Origin: JAFEDN01 sp963818985
Lineage (GTDB): Bacteria; Pseudomonadota; Gammaproteobacteria; Coxiellales; Coxiellaceae
Assembly (NCBI GenBank): GCA_963818985.1
Contig: CAWFUJ010000012.1
Coordinates: forward strand, 186,001-250,000
DNA length: 64,000 bases
Reading direction: 5' to 3'
Part shown: in pieces, positions 54,883 through 64,000 of the stretch
How positions within the stretch are numbered: the stretch's first letter is position 1
Layout: the number at the start of each line of letters is the position of its first letter
Made by a program: the position numbers and the translations under genes
Notes under the pieces: model-generated
Told to the model about the DNA's origin: nothing
Databases searched by the model: none
The model's input: the letters and a program-made list of their open reading frames with translations, nothing else

Positions 54883-57384
54883 ATGTCCAGGCAAAACTTA
54901 TCTTCGTCATCTATGTCTTCCAGTTCATCACCGCAATTTGACAGCGGCTTGGTGCAATCGCTGGGAGAATTTCCTAGAGAAAATAAATACGACTCACCAC
55001 GGCCAGAAACGCCGGGCAGTCCCCCAGCAAGTGGGGCCAGACGCTGGGAAATCCGTTATGCCGAGTTAAAATTTGAAAAAAACCTGGGTAAAGGCGCGTA
55101 TGGCGAGGTTTGGTCGGGGGCGTACCGCAAAAGTAAAGTAGCGATTAAAGTCTATGATTTTAAAGGCGACTTAACGCCAGAACAGCAAGCAGCGGTATTG
55201 AGCGAAGCGGATTTAATGGAAGGCTTGCGCTCGGAATATTTGATTGGCTTTCGTGGTATTTGCTTCGATCCGCGCTATTGCTTGGTGATGGAATATGCTG
55301 ATGGTGGCACCTTGCGGGCGCGGTTGGACAAAAGCCAGGAACCTATTACGCTGCTGGAACAGATGCGCTGGGCAATGCAAATCAGTTATGGGTTGTATCA
55401 ACTGCACAGTGTGCGGATTGTGCATCGGGATTTAAAGGCTGAAAACATCTTGCTGGACGGTCGACAACATGCCAAGGTGGCGGATTTTGGTTTATCGGTG
55501 GTGAAATCCAGTTCAGCCAGCCAATCGAGAAAGGGCGGGAGTCCTGGCGCCGCAGGGACGTTGCCGTGGATGGCGCCGGAGTTGTTTGAGAATAAACCGA
55601 ATACGGTGGAGACAGATGTTTATAGTTTAGGCATGTTGCTCTGGGAAATTATCAGCCGAAAAGTTCCGTTTGAAGGCCGGATGGCTGCCGCCATTGTTGG
55701 CATGGCGCTGATGGGCAGGCGTGAAACCTTGCCGGAAAACTGTCCAAAGGTATTTGAGTTGATAATTACGGCCTGCTGGGATCCAGATCCCGGTAAACGA
55801 CCTAAAACGGAAATCATCGGCGATCAATTTGAGGCTGCTTTAAAAAGTTTGGAAGGTGTACCGACAACGCTGCCTGTTGAACAGGAGTTGAAAAAAAATC
55901 CGTCGCCAGAAATAGCAGTGGAAGATAAAAAAAGCGCAATGACCTTACAAAATGAATTAATTCTCGCCTGCGAACAGGGAAATTTGTCAGCCGTTAGAGA
56001 GGCTATTCAAAAAGGAGCCAAACCCTTTGGTCCAGATGCCACCGGCAAGCACCCCATTGGCGCAGCCGTTTGGGGAATGTCACCAGAAATTTTAGACTAT
56101 CTGCTGAGTCAACTGAAGAACGAAAAAATACCAACGTGGGCTGACATCGAAAAGCATAATCGCAAATATTATCAGGATAAGGTGTGGATAATATCTCAAT
56201 TTTCTCCAGAAAATTTTGGAGACTGGCAAACATTGATTGAACAAATGGATAAGAATGTATTTCTTCGTGACATCCATTTGCAAATCTATAATCAGCACTA
56301 TCAGAAAGATTTAGACTGGCCAGCGTTTAGCGAAAAAATCAGACAAAGAAGTCAAACCATCGTGATACCCCAGGAAGTAAAACCGTTTATTTCACGCTTA
56401 GATAAACACTATCAGGATTTGAAATCAAAAATCAAAATGAGCATTGAAAAAGTGACTGATGTTGTGGATGACGAATTATTTGCAGCGCCCAAAAAACCAT
56501 TGGATGAAAAAGCACTGGGACAATTATTGCGATTTGTGGCAGAAGGTGAACAGGATAAGGCTGAAGAACTGATCAAAAAAGATAACAATCTGTTACTGCT
56601 CGCGGGAAATGTGACGGATTTATCGGGCCGGGAATTTGAGGGAATCGCGGCATTTCAATATGCGCTATGGGCGATGGATTGGCACATGTGGACAATGATT
56701 AAAAAGTACTTGCCGCCAGAGGCGCAATCCCAGCAATTTACGGAGCTGGAATCCAAAGGCACGGCACACGGCAAACATTTTAGTCTCCAGGAACTGACGG
56801 ATGCGTTGCAGGTGTATGTGGATAATGCGGAAAAATGGAATTATAACCAGCGCGCCGAAAATCAGTGGTGTAAAGTGGTGGGCGGAGCGCAAAAGAAGTT
56901 ACCTGCGCACGTGGTGAATGAGTATTGCCGAGGCGACCGCCCGTTTGAGCCGTGTCCGCAAGAATGGGAATCGAAGTTGTCGCGGACAAAAGAAATGGAC
57001 GTGTGGGATAGTACGCAATCAAAAACTGTGAAGGGTTCATGGTTTATTGCGCCCTCTTCTAAAGACGGGTTGGGACTTAATTTTGCTTTTTACAGATGTA
57101 GTTACGGGGGGCTCGGGGGGGGGAGTGGCGGGGCGGTATGCCAGTTACCCAGACGTGAACGCGGCGCGCGGGTTGGGCGACCTCAAAGCTCTCCAATCCT
57201 TGTGGAAAACGCGCACGCAGCAGATGGAGTCGCTGAAGTCCGAATTATTGCCCGCAGCGAGTTACAACCCAGAATTGCAGTTAGATGTATCCTCCTCGAG
57301 CTTGGAGACACTGCCATTGGAGCAAAAAAGACCAGCAATTCCATTGAGTGCAAGGCCGGTGATACCAGCGTCGCAAAACTATAG
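54883..57384 (+). CDS. RIP/TKL-like protein kinase with ankyrin-like region and repeated module (frame broken at G9)
   Basis: An 833-codon frame. Residues about 60-330 form a well-conserved kinase: GKGAYGEVW, VAIKVYDF, HRDLKAENIL with Asp183, DFGLS with Asp201, LPWMAPELF. An ankyrin-like region follows (about 345-530; LILACEQGNLSAVREAIQKG, HPIGAAVWGMSPEIL), then the repeated ~230-residue module (about 540-740; FQYALWAMDWHMWTM, GSWFIAPSSKDG). After FAFYR (57093) the frame enters two G tracts (G6, then G9 at 57115-57123), and the remaining 90 codons are out of frame with the paralogous modules. Loss of one G would join it to the frame that runs to 59017, giving about 1,370 residues. The ribosome site AAGGAG precedes the ATG by nine bases. 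Confidence 0.75.
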   Translation: MSRQNLSSSSMSSSSSPQFDSGLVQSLGEFPRENKYDSPRPETPGSPPASGARRWEIRYAELKFEKNLGKGAYGEVWSGAYRKSKVAIKVYDFKGDLTPEQQAAVLSEADLMEGLRSEYLIGFRGICFDPRYCLVMEYADGGTLRARLDKSQEPITLLEQMRWAMQISYGLYQLHSVRIVHRDLKAENILLDGRQHAKVADFGLSVVKSSSASQSRKGGSPGAAGTLPWMAPELFENKPNTVETDVYSLGMLLWEIISRKVPFEGRMAAAIVGMALMGRRETLPENCPKVFELIITACWDPDPGKRPKTEIIGDQFEAALKSLEGVPTTLPVEQELKKNPSPEIAVEDKKSAMTLQNELILACEQGNLSAVREAIQKGAKPFGPDATGKHPIGAAVWGMSPEILDYLLSQLKNEKIPTWADIEKHNRKYYQDKVWIISQFSPENFGDWQTLIEQMDKNVFLRDIHLQIYNQHYQKDLDWPAFSEKIRQRSQTIVIPQEVKPFISRLDKHYQDLKSKIKMSIEKVTDVVDDELFAAPKKPLDEKALGQLLRFVAEGEQDKAEELIKKDNNLLLLAGNVTDLSGREFEGIAAFQYALWAMDWHMWTMIKKYLPPEAQSQQFTELESKGTAHGKHFSLQELTDALQVYVDNAEKWNYNQRAENQWCKVVGGAQKKLPAHVVNEYCRGDRPFEPCPQEWESKLSRTKEMDVWDSTQSKTVKGSWFIAPSSKDGLGLNFAFYRCSYGGLGGGSGGAVCQLPRRERGARVGRPQSSPILVENAHAADGVAEVRIIARSELQPRIAVRCILLELGDTAIGAKKTSNSIECKAGDTSVAKL

Positions 57385-59017
57385 GCCAACCGCGCCGAAA
57401 CTGGAAAGTAAACCAGTAGATGAGAAAGCGCTGGGACAGTTGTTACGGTTAGTAGCTGAAGGCGAACAAGACCAGGCAGAAGCGCTGATGAAGAAAGATC
57501 CTGGTTTGTTGCTATTTGGGGGAACGGTGACGGATTTATCAGGCCGGGAATTTAAGCAAATCACGCCGTTTCAATATGCGCTGTGGGCAATGGATTGGCG
57601 CATGTGGACGATGATACAGAAGTATCTACCTCTAGAGGCGCAAGAGAAACAATTTGCGGAACTGGAGTTCAAAAGTACGTCACACGGTAAACACTTTAGT
57701 TTGCAGCCACTGATAGAAGCATTACAGACGTATACGGATAATGCTAAGCAAGTATGGAGGTATGATAAGCGAGCTGAGACTCACTGGCAAACAGTGGTAG
57801 GAGGAGAGCAAAGACGGTTACCCGCGCACGCGATTAATGAGTACTGCCGGGACCAGAAGTTTGACCCGTGTCCCCAATTTACTGATACGACGTTACCTCG
57901 AACGCGTGCGGTCAATCGCAGTGGTGACGACTGGTTTGTGGCTCAATACAATGGCGGGCTGCTAGGGTCTAAATTTGCGGTGTACAAGAACACTCATCCG
58001 GGGTGGCTTTGTCAGAGTCGTATTGTTAATGTCCAAGAGGCTACGGTTAACCTCAAAGCTCTTCAATCCTTGTGGAAAACGCTTACCAACCAATTGGGAT
58101 TACTGGCATCCGATCTCAAATTATTAACGCTTGAGGCAGGCCAGGAAGAAATCATCCCAAGTCAATCATTGAGTGTGGACACTGCCTCATCTGAATTGAA
58201 AAAGTCAATGGCGCCACCAACAGCGCCGGTAACTTCGGTATCGCAAAGTCCGCATGTTTTGATGGCGTTGAAGGGGAGAAGAAAACCCGGGGACGAAAAA
58301 GCATTGAGTCAATTATTACAGTTAGTGGCAGATGGAGAGCAAGATCAGGCCGAAGAACTGATCAAAAAGGATCGCAGTTTACTGCTGTCGGCGGGCACGA
58401 TGATGGATTTATCAGGCCGGGAATTTAAGCAAATCACGGCGTTTCAGTACGCATTGTGGGCGATGGACTGGCATATGTGGAAAATGATCCAGCAATATTT
58501 GCCGGAAGATCAGCAAAGAGAGCAGTTTCTGGATTTGGAAACAAAAGGCACGGTGCATGGTAAGTACTTCAGCTTGAAGCCATTAATAGGAGCGTTGCAG
58601 ACGTTTGTGGATAAGGCCGATAAAGATTGGCATTTTGATAAGCGGGCGGATAATCATTGGCAAAAAGTAGTTGGTGGAGCGCAAAGACTCTTACCTGCCC
58701 ATGTGCTTCATGAGTATGGCCGCAGGGGCCGTTCATTTTCTCCATGCCCTCAATTTACAGAGGATAAATTACCACGTGATGGCTTGGATACTTTCTATAC
58801 TGTAGAAGTCAATGATGGTTTTCTGGGAAATTCATATGCGGTAGTGCGAGGTTTTTCTTGGGGACCAGCGCTGGCATGGCCTACGAGTAGAGAGGCATAT
58901 AAGGAAGGGGTAGATAAGGATCTTGTTGCGCTTCGAGCCTTGTCAAAAGTTCGCACTAAGCAATTGGAGTCACTGGCGTCTCAGCTTAAGCTATCTGATT
59001 CATGTTTGGTAATGTGA
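57096..59017 (+). CDS. Out-of-frame continuation of the kinase: two more repeated modules
   Basis: This frame (open from a TTG at 57047, which has no ribosome site) continues the broken kinase. It starts with the end of module 2 (GLGDLKALQSLWKTRTQQME), then contains module 3 (about 57415-58115; DEKALGQLLRLVAEGEQDQA, QYALWAMDWRMWTMIQKYLP) and module 4 (about 58285-59000; DEKALSQLLQLVADGEQDQA, QYALWAMDWHMWKMIQQYLP). Each module carries the LPAHxxxEYxR and SLWKT-type ends. With no initiation signal, it is expressed only by frame restoration at the G tracts or by frameshifting. Confidence 0.65.
57115..57123 (+). repeat. G9 homopolymer, frame-switching tract
   Basis: Nine consecutive G, preceded by G6 at 57106-57111, lie at the exact place where the kinase frame and its modular continuation diverge. 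Removing one G, or adding two, links them. This is the layout of a contingency (phase-variable) locus, but base-calling error at homopolymers would look the same. Confidence 0.7.
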
Positions 59018-59076
59018 GGCTACTATGAAACAGCCAAACTCCTGCACGGATAATAATAATCAAGGAGAATACGATC

Positions 59077-61074
59077 ATGGATGCCACATCAATTGCCCAG
59101 GGGATTTTTCAATTAGCCAAGGCCATTTACGATCAGGCGCAACTGGCCAAAGCCAATCGCGCGCAATGCGTGTTGCTGGCCGAACGGGTGCAAACGATTC
59201 AAAGCGCGATTAAAAAACTGGGTAAAATTCCGAATTCTGAAGCTTATCGTCTCAGCCTTGGACGTTTAAAAACCTGCTTACAGGAAGCCTATACTTACAT
59301 GCAGGCGCTCAGTGGCGAGAAATGGTATTGGCAGTTTATCCGCGCTAGAAATCATCAAGGCACGTTTCAGGAGTTCCATGCCCGGTTAGCGGAAGCGATT
59401 ACCCAGCTAAATCTGGGACTCAGCGCCCAGGCGATTCTAAATCACGAAGAAGATCAGGCCGCGCAGCACGCCGATCACGAAGCGCTGCTCAAAAATCAGG
59501 AGGAGATTCTGCGGCTCAACCAAACCCTGCTCAGTGAAGTGAAACATTTACCAAATCAATCGTTTCATGAGCGCCAGATGGCGGCATTGCAATCACAATT
59601 ACAGGTGTTGATGCTCGAAGTCAAAGCCATAAAAAAACCGTCTGCGCCAGGCCTGGATGAAAAAATCGCTATTCCTTATTATGAATTGCGCCTGGAAAAA
59701 GTCATCGGTGAAGGTTCGTTTGGCACGGTCTATTTGGGGCAATGGCAAGATCGTCCGGTGGCGATTAAAATGTGGAACGGCGAGCTGAAGTCAGCGGAGC
59801 AACAGCAATTTATTCGCGAAGCACAGATATTACAGCGTTTAAATACGCCGCGCTTTGTACCACAATTTTACGGCGCGAGTCTGGAAGGTGGTCAGGCGTG
59901 TCTGGTGATGGAGTATTGTGGGCTGGGTTCGCTCTATGATTATCTGCCGAAACAGACGCTCACGCCGTCGGCGCAGTATCATCTGGCGTTGTCGTTAGTC
60001 CAGGCGCTGGCCTATCTGCACGGCAAAAAAATCGTACACCGCGATTTAAAGAGCGCGAATATTTTGCTCGTGATGAACGGAGCCGATCTGGAAACCAAAA
60101 TCACGGATTTTGGTTTATCGAAAGCACAGTATCCGAGTATTGTGTCCGCAATAGGCGTCAGCCAGGCGCTGGCGTGGTGTGGGCCGGAAATGCTCAAAGG
60201 CGCAGCGGCGACGCAGGCGTCGGATGTATTCAGCGCGGGCATGATTTTGTGGGAGATTTTTACCGGACGGCGACCCTTCGCCGAACACACGGCGCTGAAA
60301 GAGTGGATACTGTCCGGCAAACGGGAAAGCTGCACAGGCATTCCCAAAGCGGTTGCGGAGTTGATCGAGCGTTGCTGGTCGGAAGACCCGCACGCACGGC
60401 CATCGGCCTTGGCGTTAGTGGAGGTTTTAAGAGCAGCATCCGTTCCCACACCGGTCAAGCCAACGATTCCGCCGTCAGTGGGGCACACAGATTCCCCCGG
60501 AGTATTTCTCAGCCTGTCCGATATGGGCGCGGCGCTGCCACCGGTGGTTGCGTTTTCGTCCGCGGCCTTGTCGGTGTCTGTTGCACCGATGCGAGAGCAG
60601 AAACAGCAGCGTTCGTCTGGTGGCGAGACGGCGTATGATGAGGCGAAACGCTATCACGCGCAAAAAGACTATGTACACGCTCGTCAATTTTATGAGCAGG
60701 CCCTATCAGCAGGGGTTGAACGGGCCGGTAATAAATTAGCGACATTATTGATCCGCGGCCAGGGGGGCGTGATGGACGCGAAGCGGGCAATTCAATTATT
60801 TGAGCAAGCGGCGGCCACGGGCGATACCACGGCGATGGGCAATCTCGCACAGGTCTACCGTTACGGCACGGGCGTCGCCAAAGATCGGGAAAAAGCGGCC
60901 GCCTGGCAAGCAAAGCATGATCAGGCAGTGAAGTCTGTCTCACCGCCAGGACGAGGCAGCCGTTCACCGGCTATATTTGGCGATGGCAGCCAATCCCCGC
61001 CCTCCGGTGGCCGAGCGAGTCAATCGCCACCATCGAAAACGGGCGAGAAAACCGGAGCGTTCAATCCATCGTAG
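59077..61074 (+). CDS. MLKL-like helical domain plus RIP/TKL-type kinase plus Sel1 repeats
   Basis: A 665-residue protein with AAGGAG nine bases before its ATG. Residues 1-130 are an all-helical domain (GIFQLAKAIYDQAQLAKANR, LLAERVQTIQSAIKKLG, LGRLKTCLQEAYTYMQALSG) whose helix pattern and wording recall the four-helix bundle of MLKL and related HeLo/RPW8 cell-death domains. A coiled-coil brace follows (about 130-185). The kinase (about 205-460) keeps GEGSFGTVY, VAIK (Lys231), HRDLKSANIL (Asp323) and TDFGLS (Asp344), so it is probably catalytically active. Sel1 repeats (about 525-610; AGNKLATLLIRGQGGVMDAK, AMGNLAQVYRYGTGVAKDRE) and a Ser/Pro/Gly tail end the protein. The MLKL comparison is by eye and needs a profile or structure check. 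Confidence 0.75.
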   Translation: MDATSIAQGIFQLAKAIYDQAQLAKANRAQCVLLAERVQTIQSAIKKLGKIPNSEAYRLSLGRLKTCLQEAYTYMQALSGEKWYWQFIRARNHQGTFQEFHARLAEAITQLNLGLSAQAILNHEEDQAAQHADHEALLKNQEEILRLNQTLLSEVKHLPNQSFHERQMAALQSQLQVLMLEVKAIKKPSAPGLDEKIAIPYYELRLEKVIGEGSFGTVYLGQWQDRPVAIKMWNGELKSAEQQQFIREAQILQRLNTPRFVPQFYGASLEGGQACLVMEYCGLGSLYDYLPKQTLTPSAQYHLALSLVQALAYLHGKKIVHRDLKSANILLVMNGADLETKITDFGLSKAQYPSIVSAIGVSQALAWCGPEMLKGAAATQASDVFSAGMILWEIFTGRRPFAEHTALKEWILSGKRESCTGIPKAVAELIERCWSEDPHARPSALALVEVLRAASVPTPVKPTIPPSVGHTDSPGVFLSLSDMGAALPPVVAFSSAALSVSVAPMREQKQQRSSGGETAYDEAKRYHAQKDYVHARQFYEQALSAGVERAGNKLATLLIRGQGGVMDAKRAIQLFEQAAATGDTTAMGNLAQVYRYGTGVAKDREKAAAWQAKHDQAVKSVSPPGRGSRSPAIFGDGSQSPPSGGRASQSPPSKTGEKTGAFNPS

Positions 61075-61172
61075 TTTTAATTTATTAGGGTAAAATCGTT
61101 ATCAATGTTTTCCAGCTTATTGCCGTGCCTTAGCAGCGGGTCTGGCACCAATAAAATTCAGGCATTATTTAA

Positions 61173-61355
61173 TTATTGATTGCTCTTGTGATAGTTTCTC
61201 TTGCGAGCGGAGTTAGAAATATGAGTTTGGCCACAATATTGATTTAAAACAGCTTGTGCGGTTTTTAGGGTCAAAGGTTTAATGAGATAATCGTCCATGC
61301 CCGCCGCGAATGCTTTGCGCATTGCCTCAAAATAAAACCTAACCGGGGAAGACAA
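61173..61355 (-). pseudogene. Receiver-domain fragment of a hybrid sensor kinase
   Basis: The minus strand encodes EAMRKAFAAGMDDYLIKPLT then LKTAQAVLNQYCGQ and a stop at 61173. The phrase AGMDDYLxKPL is the hallmark end of a receiver domain as found at the C-terminus of hybrid histidine kinases. The rest of the gene is missing to the right of about 61345, where an insertion sequence joins. Confidence 0.75.
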
Positions 61356-61456
61356 AAGTCATATAACGTTGACTCACAATTCACCTAACCCAAAGTTTGT
61401 TGTAATTTTATCAAAACTTATCGGTGGGCGAAGTGTGGGTAAGGCTGTGGGCGATA

Positions 61457-61483
61457 ATATGGAAAACAGGATGTTTTCCATAT
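61457..61483. terminator. Hairpin ATATGGAAAAC / GTTTTCCATAT
   Basis: An 11-bp perfect stem with a five-base loop, about 63 bases past the stop codon of the minus-strand transposase. It may be an IS end structure or a weak terminator. Confidence 0.4.
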
Positions 61484-61545
61484 TTCGTCCATAGTCTTAT
61501 CCACACGTTCCGAAGGATCGTCCACGGATTCTTATTCTATCAGAA

Positions 61546-62385
61546 TTAAATCGAAGCGCGTGGTTTGGGATGCACCTTGACATATTTAAATATTTTTTTG
61601 AGCTTATGCTCGATGGATTTCTTTAATTCAAAAGGATTTAAAGTCTGATGTAACAGTGCTTTATTTATTTTAATTTCCTCGTTCACATCCGAGGATTCCA
61701 ACAGTCTTTCATAGGCTGTTTTGGCTTTAGAATATTTACGCTTATATTTAGAATTAACTTTAATTTTCTCTAACAATTTCTGCGTGGGCATAAAATGATT
61801 TTGATAGAGGCTCCATTCATTTTGGTAAAGATCATTCATCATATCCACTAAGCGGGAATCATCAAAACGGCCATAGCCAAATAAATGCCTGACGTGAGTC
61901 CAATTCTTTTGTTCAACGTGCGCATTGTCATTTTTTTTATAAGGCCTGGATCGAGTGAATTGTACAGCGCTTTTTCTATTCTCAGAAAAATAGCACAATA
62001 AATGCCAATTTAAAAATTCACTGCCATTATCACAATCAAATCCTTTGAGCGAAAAAGGCAGCATTTTCTCAATATTTTTGATTTGTTCTAAAACACCTTC
62101 CGCTCCTTTATTCCAGGTCGCACGTATTTCCGTCCAGCCAGTTAAAATATCTGTGAGGGTAATACTCCAGACAAAATCTCCTGAAGTAGAATCTCCTCCA
62201 TGAGCTACTGTATCCGCTTCTAAAAAACCAGGTTGGGTAACATCCCAATGATCCGTCTTGATGGGAATATGAGTCTTCAATAAATATCCTGGCCGAGTCC
62301 CGGGCAAACCTCTTCTCTTGTGCAAAGTCCTCAACGGCTTCAGAAGACGGTCGATGGTTGCTGGGCTAAGTTTAAGTAATTGTAC
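61546..62385 (-). pseudogene. DDE integrase-type transposase, 5' truncated (IS481/ISNCY-like)
   Basis: The frame is open from about 62385 (LLKLSPATIDRLLKPLRTLH) to the stop at 61546. Core motifs: FLEADTVAHGGDS (first Asp), FDCDNGSEFLNW (second Asp) and NAHVEQKNWTHVRHLFGYGR (Glu). This describes the catalytic half of an integrase-like transposase whose full length is normally over 400 residues; the N-terminal helix-turn-helix part is missing because an IS110-type element starts at the left of 62390. The C-terminal half is Lys-rich. It should be inactive. Confidence 0.75.
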
Positions 62386-62479
62386 TCTGAGTTGCTATGT
62401 TGCTTAAGTAGTTAAGTATTCCCCACAAGAATTTCCTATAAAATAAATGGTCTTAACAAATTATTGAAGGAGAAGACTT

Positions 62480-62911
62480 ATGGGGAAATATGATTATACA
62501 GGGAAAAGAGTTTTTATGGGTATTGATGTTCATAAAAAGACCTATTCATGTGTCAGCGTTTGCGAAGGCCACGTCGTGAAAAAAGATACCATGCCAGCCG
62601 ACCCACAGATCTTGACTACGTATATTAAAAATAATTTTTCCGGCGCTCAACTTGAAACAGCTTATGAAGCTGGGTTTTCTGGCTTTCACCTACATCGACA
62701 ACTGACCGCGACAGAAATAAAAAATTATGTGATCCATCCTGGCTCAATAGAAGTCGCCAGCAGAGATAGGGTAAAAACAGATAAACGAGACGCCAAGAAG
62801 ATAGCAATACAATTAGCAGCAGGTCGTTTAAAATGTATTTACATTCCTACCTTAGAAGAGGAAGCAAAACGAAGTGCTTCTCGTTTAAGGAGCAATATCG
62901 TAAGCCCCTAA
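62480..62911 (+). pseudogene. IS110-family transposase, 3' truncated
   Basis: The frame starts with AGGAGAAGACTT before the ATG and shows the IS110 N-domain: MGIDVHKKTYSCVSV (first Asp), LETAYEAGFSGFHLHRQL (Glu), DRVKTDKRDAKKIAIQLAAG (Asp). After EEAKRSASRLRSNIV, near 62898, the frame leaves the family and stops. The C-terminal transposase_20 domain is absent, so the gene is a fragment. It is only distantly related to the intron-split IS1111-type transposase at 27279. Confidence 0.8.
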
Positions 62912-62983
62912 TAATCCCATCTTTTTAGAATAAGAATAATTTGATTGAATGGTTTTACTGATTAATTAAAGGAGGTAAAACCT

Positions 62984-63047
62984 GATGACTGACCAAAATG
63001 CTATTATTTCTAATTTAGAAATTACGCACCGTAAAAAACCTCGTGAT
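62984..63047 (+). pseudogene. 5' fragment of an unidentified gene
   Basis: A strong ribosome site (AAAGGAGGTAAAACCTG) precedes an ATG reading MTDQNAIISNLEITHRKKPR, which runs into the IS66 fragment near 63048. Only about 20 codons remain. The family was not recognised. Confidence 0.35.
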
Positions 63048-64000
63048 CAGTTCCGCGCTGGAGCGAGCGCGATGCGCCAATAATTTCTCGATATTCTCCG
63101 CCGCATAGCGCTCGCTCGTGTAAAAGAGATGGACCACGCGCCGTTCAATCTGCGAGACCACCGCCGTGGTATAAACGCCTTTACGCAGGGCTTTCCCATC
63201 GTGGACTAAACCGGATTGATCCAAAATTTTATTGGGCGTGTCATCATAAAAAATAACTTGCCCCTGAGCCGCCAACTCCGTTAAGCAGCCGTGAATCGGC
63301 TTGATGGAAGGATATAATTTCCGCATTTGATCCCATTGCGTGGCGTCCGCCACCGGAATTTTCTGCAATGATTGCCACAGCTCGATGCGCTTAAAGGGCA
63401 GCCCCAGATAATAGCGGCCAATCGCTAAATTAGAACAGCAACTCACATCATATTTAGGCTGATTGACGACCGACTCCGGGATTGGCGCAGAATATAACTC
63501 GCCACACACCAGGCAGCGGAGTTTCTCAATGCGATAGCACGTCCCCATAATCAACGGTTGGCCTTTGAGTCGAATCAGGACTCCCGGGTCTGCCCGATAC
63601 AACTTCGCCGATGTCTGGCTGGCGGCGCAGCCCGGGCAGGCATCGCCAGCGTGTAACTCAGTATGGGCCAGGGTGACTTCTTCGCATCCCGCGTAATCCT
63701 GAACGCCGTAGCGACCGTGATTCCTTTTGGGATCCCATTGGGTTTTTCGGCGAGCGCGAGTAGGAGTGATAAATGAAGTTGAAGGATCAGCATTATTTTT
63801 TAAGTCAGCCTCATTCGCTGATGGCGCATGACCGGTCGTTGTTTGCGGGTGAGGTTTTATAGAGTTTTTTTTTCCGTGGAAATACCGAACATCGATTTGA
63901 GCCGTTCGATACTGAGCCTGGCTAAAGAGAGTTGTTTTTGCAGCCAGAGTGTAAAGGAGATTAAACCTAACATGATTTTTTTATCGCTATCCAATAAGGT
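63015..64000 (-). pseudogene. tnpC: IS66-family transposase TnpC, truncated and frameshifted
   Basis: The minus strand enters at 64000 with LDSDKKIMLGLISFTLWLQK and LARLSIERLKSMFGISTEKK (IS66 N-terminal helix region). At a run of nine A (63865-63873) the frame is lost; with one more A it continues as NSIKPHPQTTTGHAPSANEA and HGRYGVQDYAGCEEVTLAHT, a Cys-rich zinc region (CPGCAA, CLVC), and the DDE core (VADATQWDQMRKLYPSIKPI, GQVIFYDDTPNKIL). After ARSSAEL near 63048 it ends in foreign DNA, so the C-terminal half with the last catalytic residue is gone. The element is inactive. Confidence 0.8.

Larger units (their letters stand above)
61075..61545. other. Junction region: response-regulator remnant and IS end
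   Basis: Contains a receiver-domain fragment on the minus strand (61173-61345), a junction near 61345 and the terminal part of the following insertion sequence. ATATGGAAAAC-aggat-GTTTTCCATAT at 61457-61483 is a perfect hairpin, possibly the terminator of the transposase gene that ends at 61546. Confidence 0.45.

Overview
This 64 kb window looks like an accessory, mobile-element-rich region of a gammaproteobacterium, most likely in the order Legionellales (Legionella / Coxiella / Rickettsiella / Berkiella-like, amoeba- or arthropod-associated). This is inferred from three things: two plasmid-type Fis-like regulators, a dense set of eukaryote-like domains (NACHT, WD40, TIR, TKL-type kinases, ankyrin-like and Sel1 repeats), and the mixture of IS families. 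I could not run a search, so the taxonomic call is an inference.

Layout. 1-5.6 kb: end of an IS21-like repeat block joined to a truncated, frameshifted conjugative relaxase (TraI helicase plus Toprim), then a Fis-like regulator, two ribbon-helix-helix proteins and an operator-rich, possibly oriT-bearing spacer. 6.0-27.2 kb: four giant tandem genes encoding NACHT-type STAND NTPases. The last three share an almost identical NACHT head but carry different pentapeptide/WD40/Sel1 rear halves; a decayed fifth copy follows. The fourth protein ends in a Cys-rich tail with a CaaX-like box. 27.3-32.2 kb: an IS1111/IS110-type transposase gene split precisely by a group II intron, an IS30 element, a tRNA-Thr-like fragment and an ISL3 remnant. 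32.3-33.7 kb: an unknown two-gene unit (soluble protein plus four-helix membrane protein). 33.7-38.7 kb: a phage/plasmid-like replication and regulation operon (AlpA-like, YdaS-like, two replication proteins, a degenerate LuxR-type response regulator, a second Fis). 39.0-44.0 kb: a TIR-domain membrane protein next to a large ankyrin-like membrane protein. 44.1-48.6 kb: a minus-strand cluster with coiled-coil and hydrophobic-tailed paralogues (two of them frameshifted), a tyrosine recombinase and a small DNA-binding-like protein. 49.3-51.0 kb: an IS4/Tn5-like element with nested ends. 51.2-61.1 kb: a cluster of TKL/RIP-like protein kinases sharing an unrecognised repeated module of about 230 residues; one contains a G9 tract that breaks the frame, and the last has an MLKL-like N-terminal helical domain plus Sel1 repeats. 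61.1-64.0 kb: a graveyard of a response-regulator fragment, a DDE-integrase IS, an IS110 fragment and an IS66 fragment.

How the genes may work together. Most of the cargo is built from parts used in eukaryotic and bacterial innate immunity (NACHT, TIR, RIP-like kinase, MLKL-like bundle, WD40 sensors). Two readings compete: a set of secreted effectors acting in a eukaryotic host (supported by the CaaX-like tail, proline-rich tails and eukaryote-type kinases) or an intracellular defence island (supported by STAND heads with swapped sensors beside integrases and conjugation genes). The sequence does not decide between them.

Several genes break at homopolymers (A6, A9, G9, short T run). This may be real decay, phase variation or, if the assembly came from uncorrected long reads, base-calling error; the break points are noted so they can be checked.
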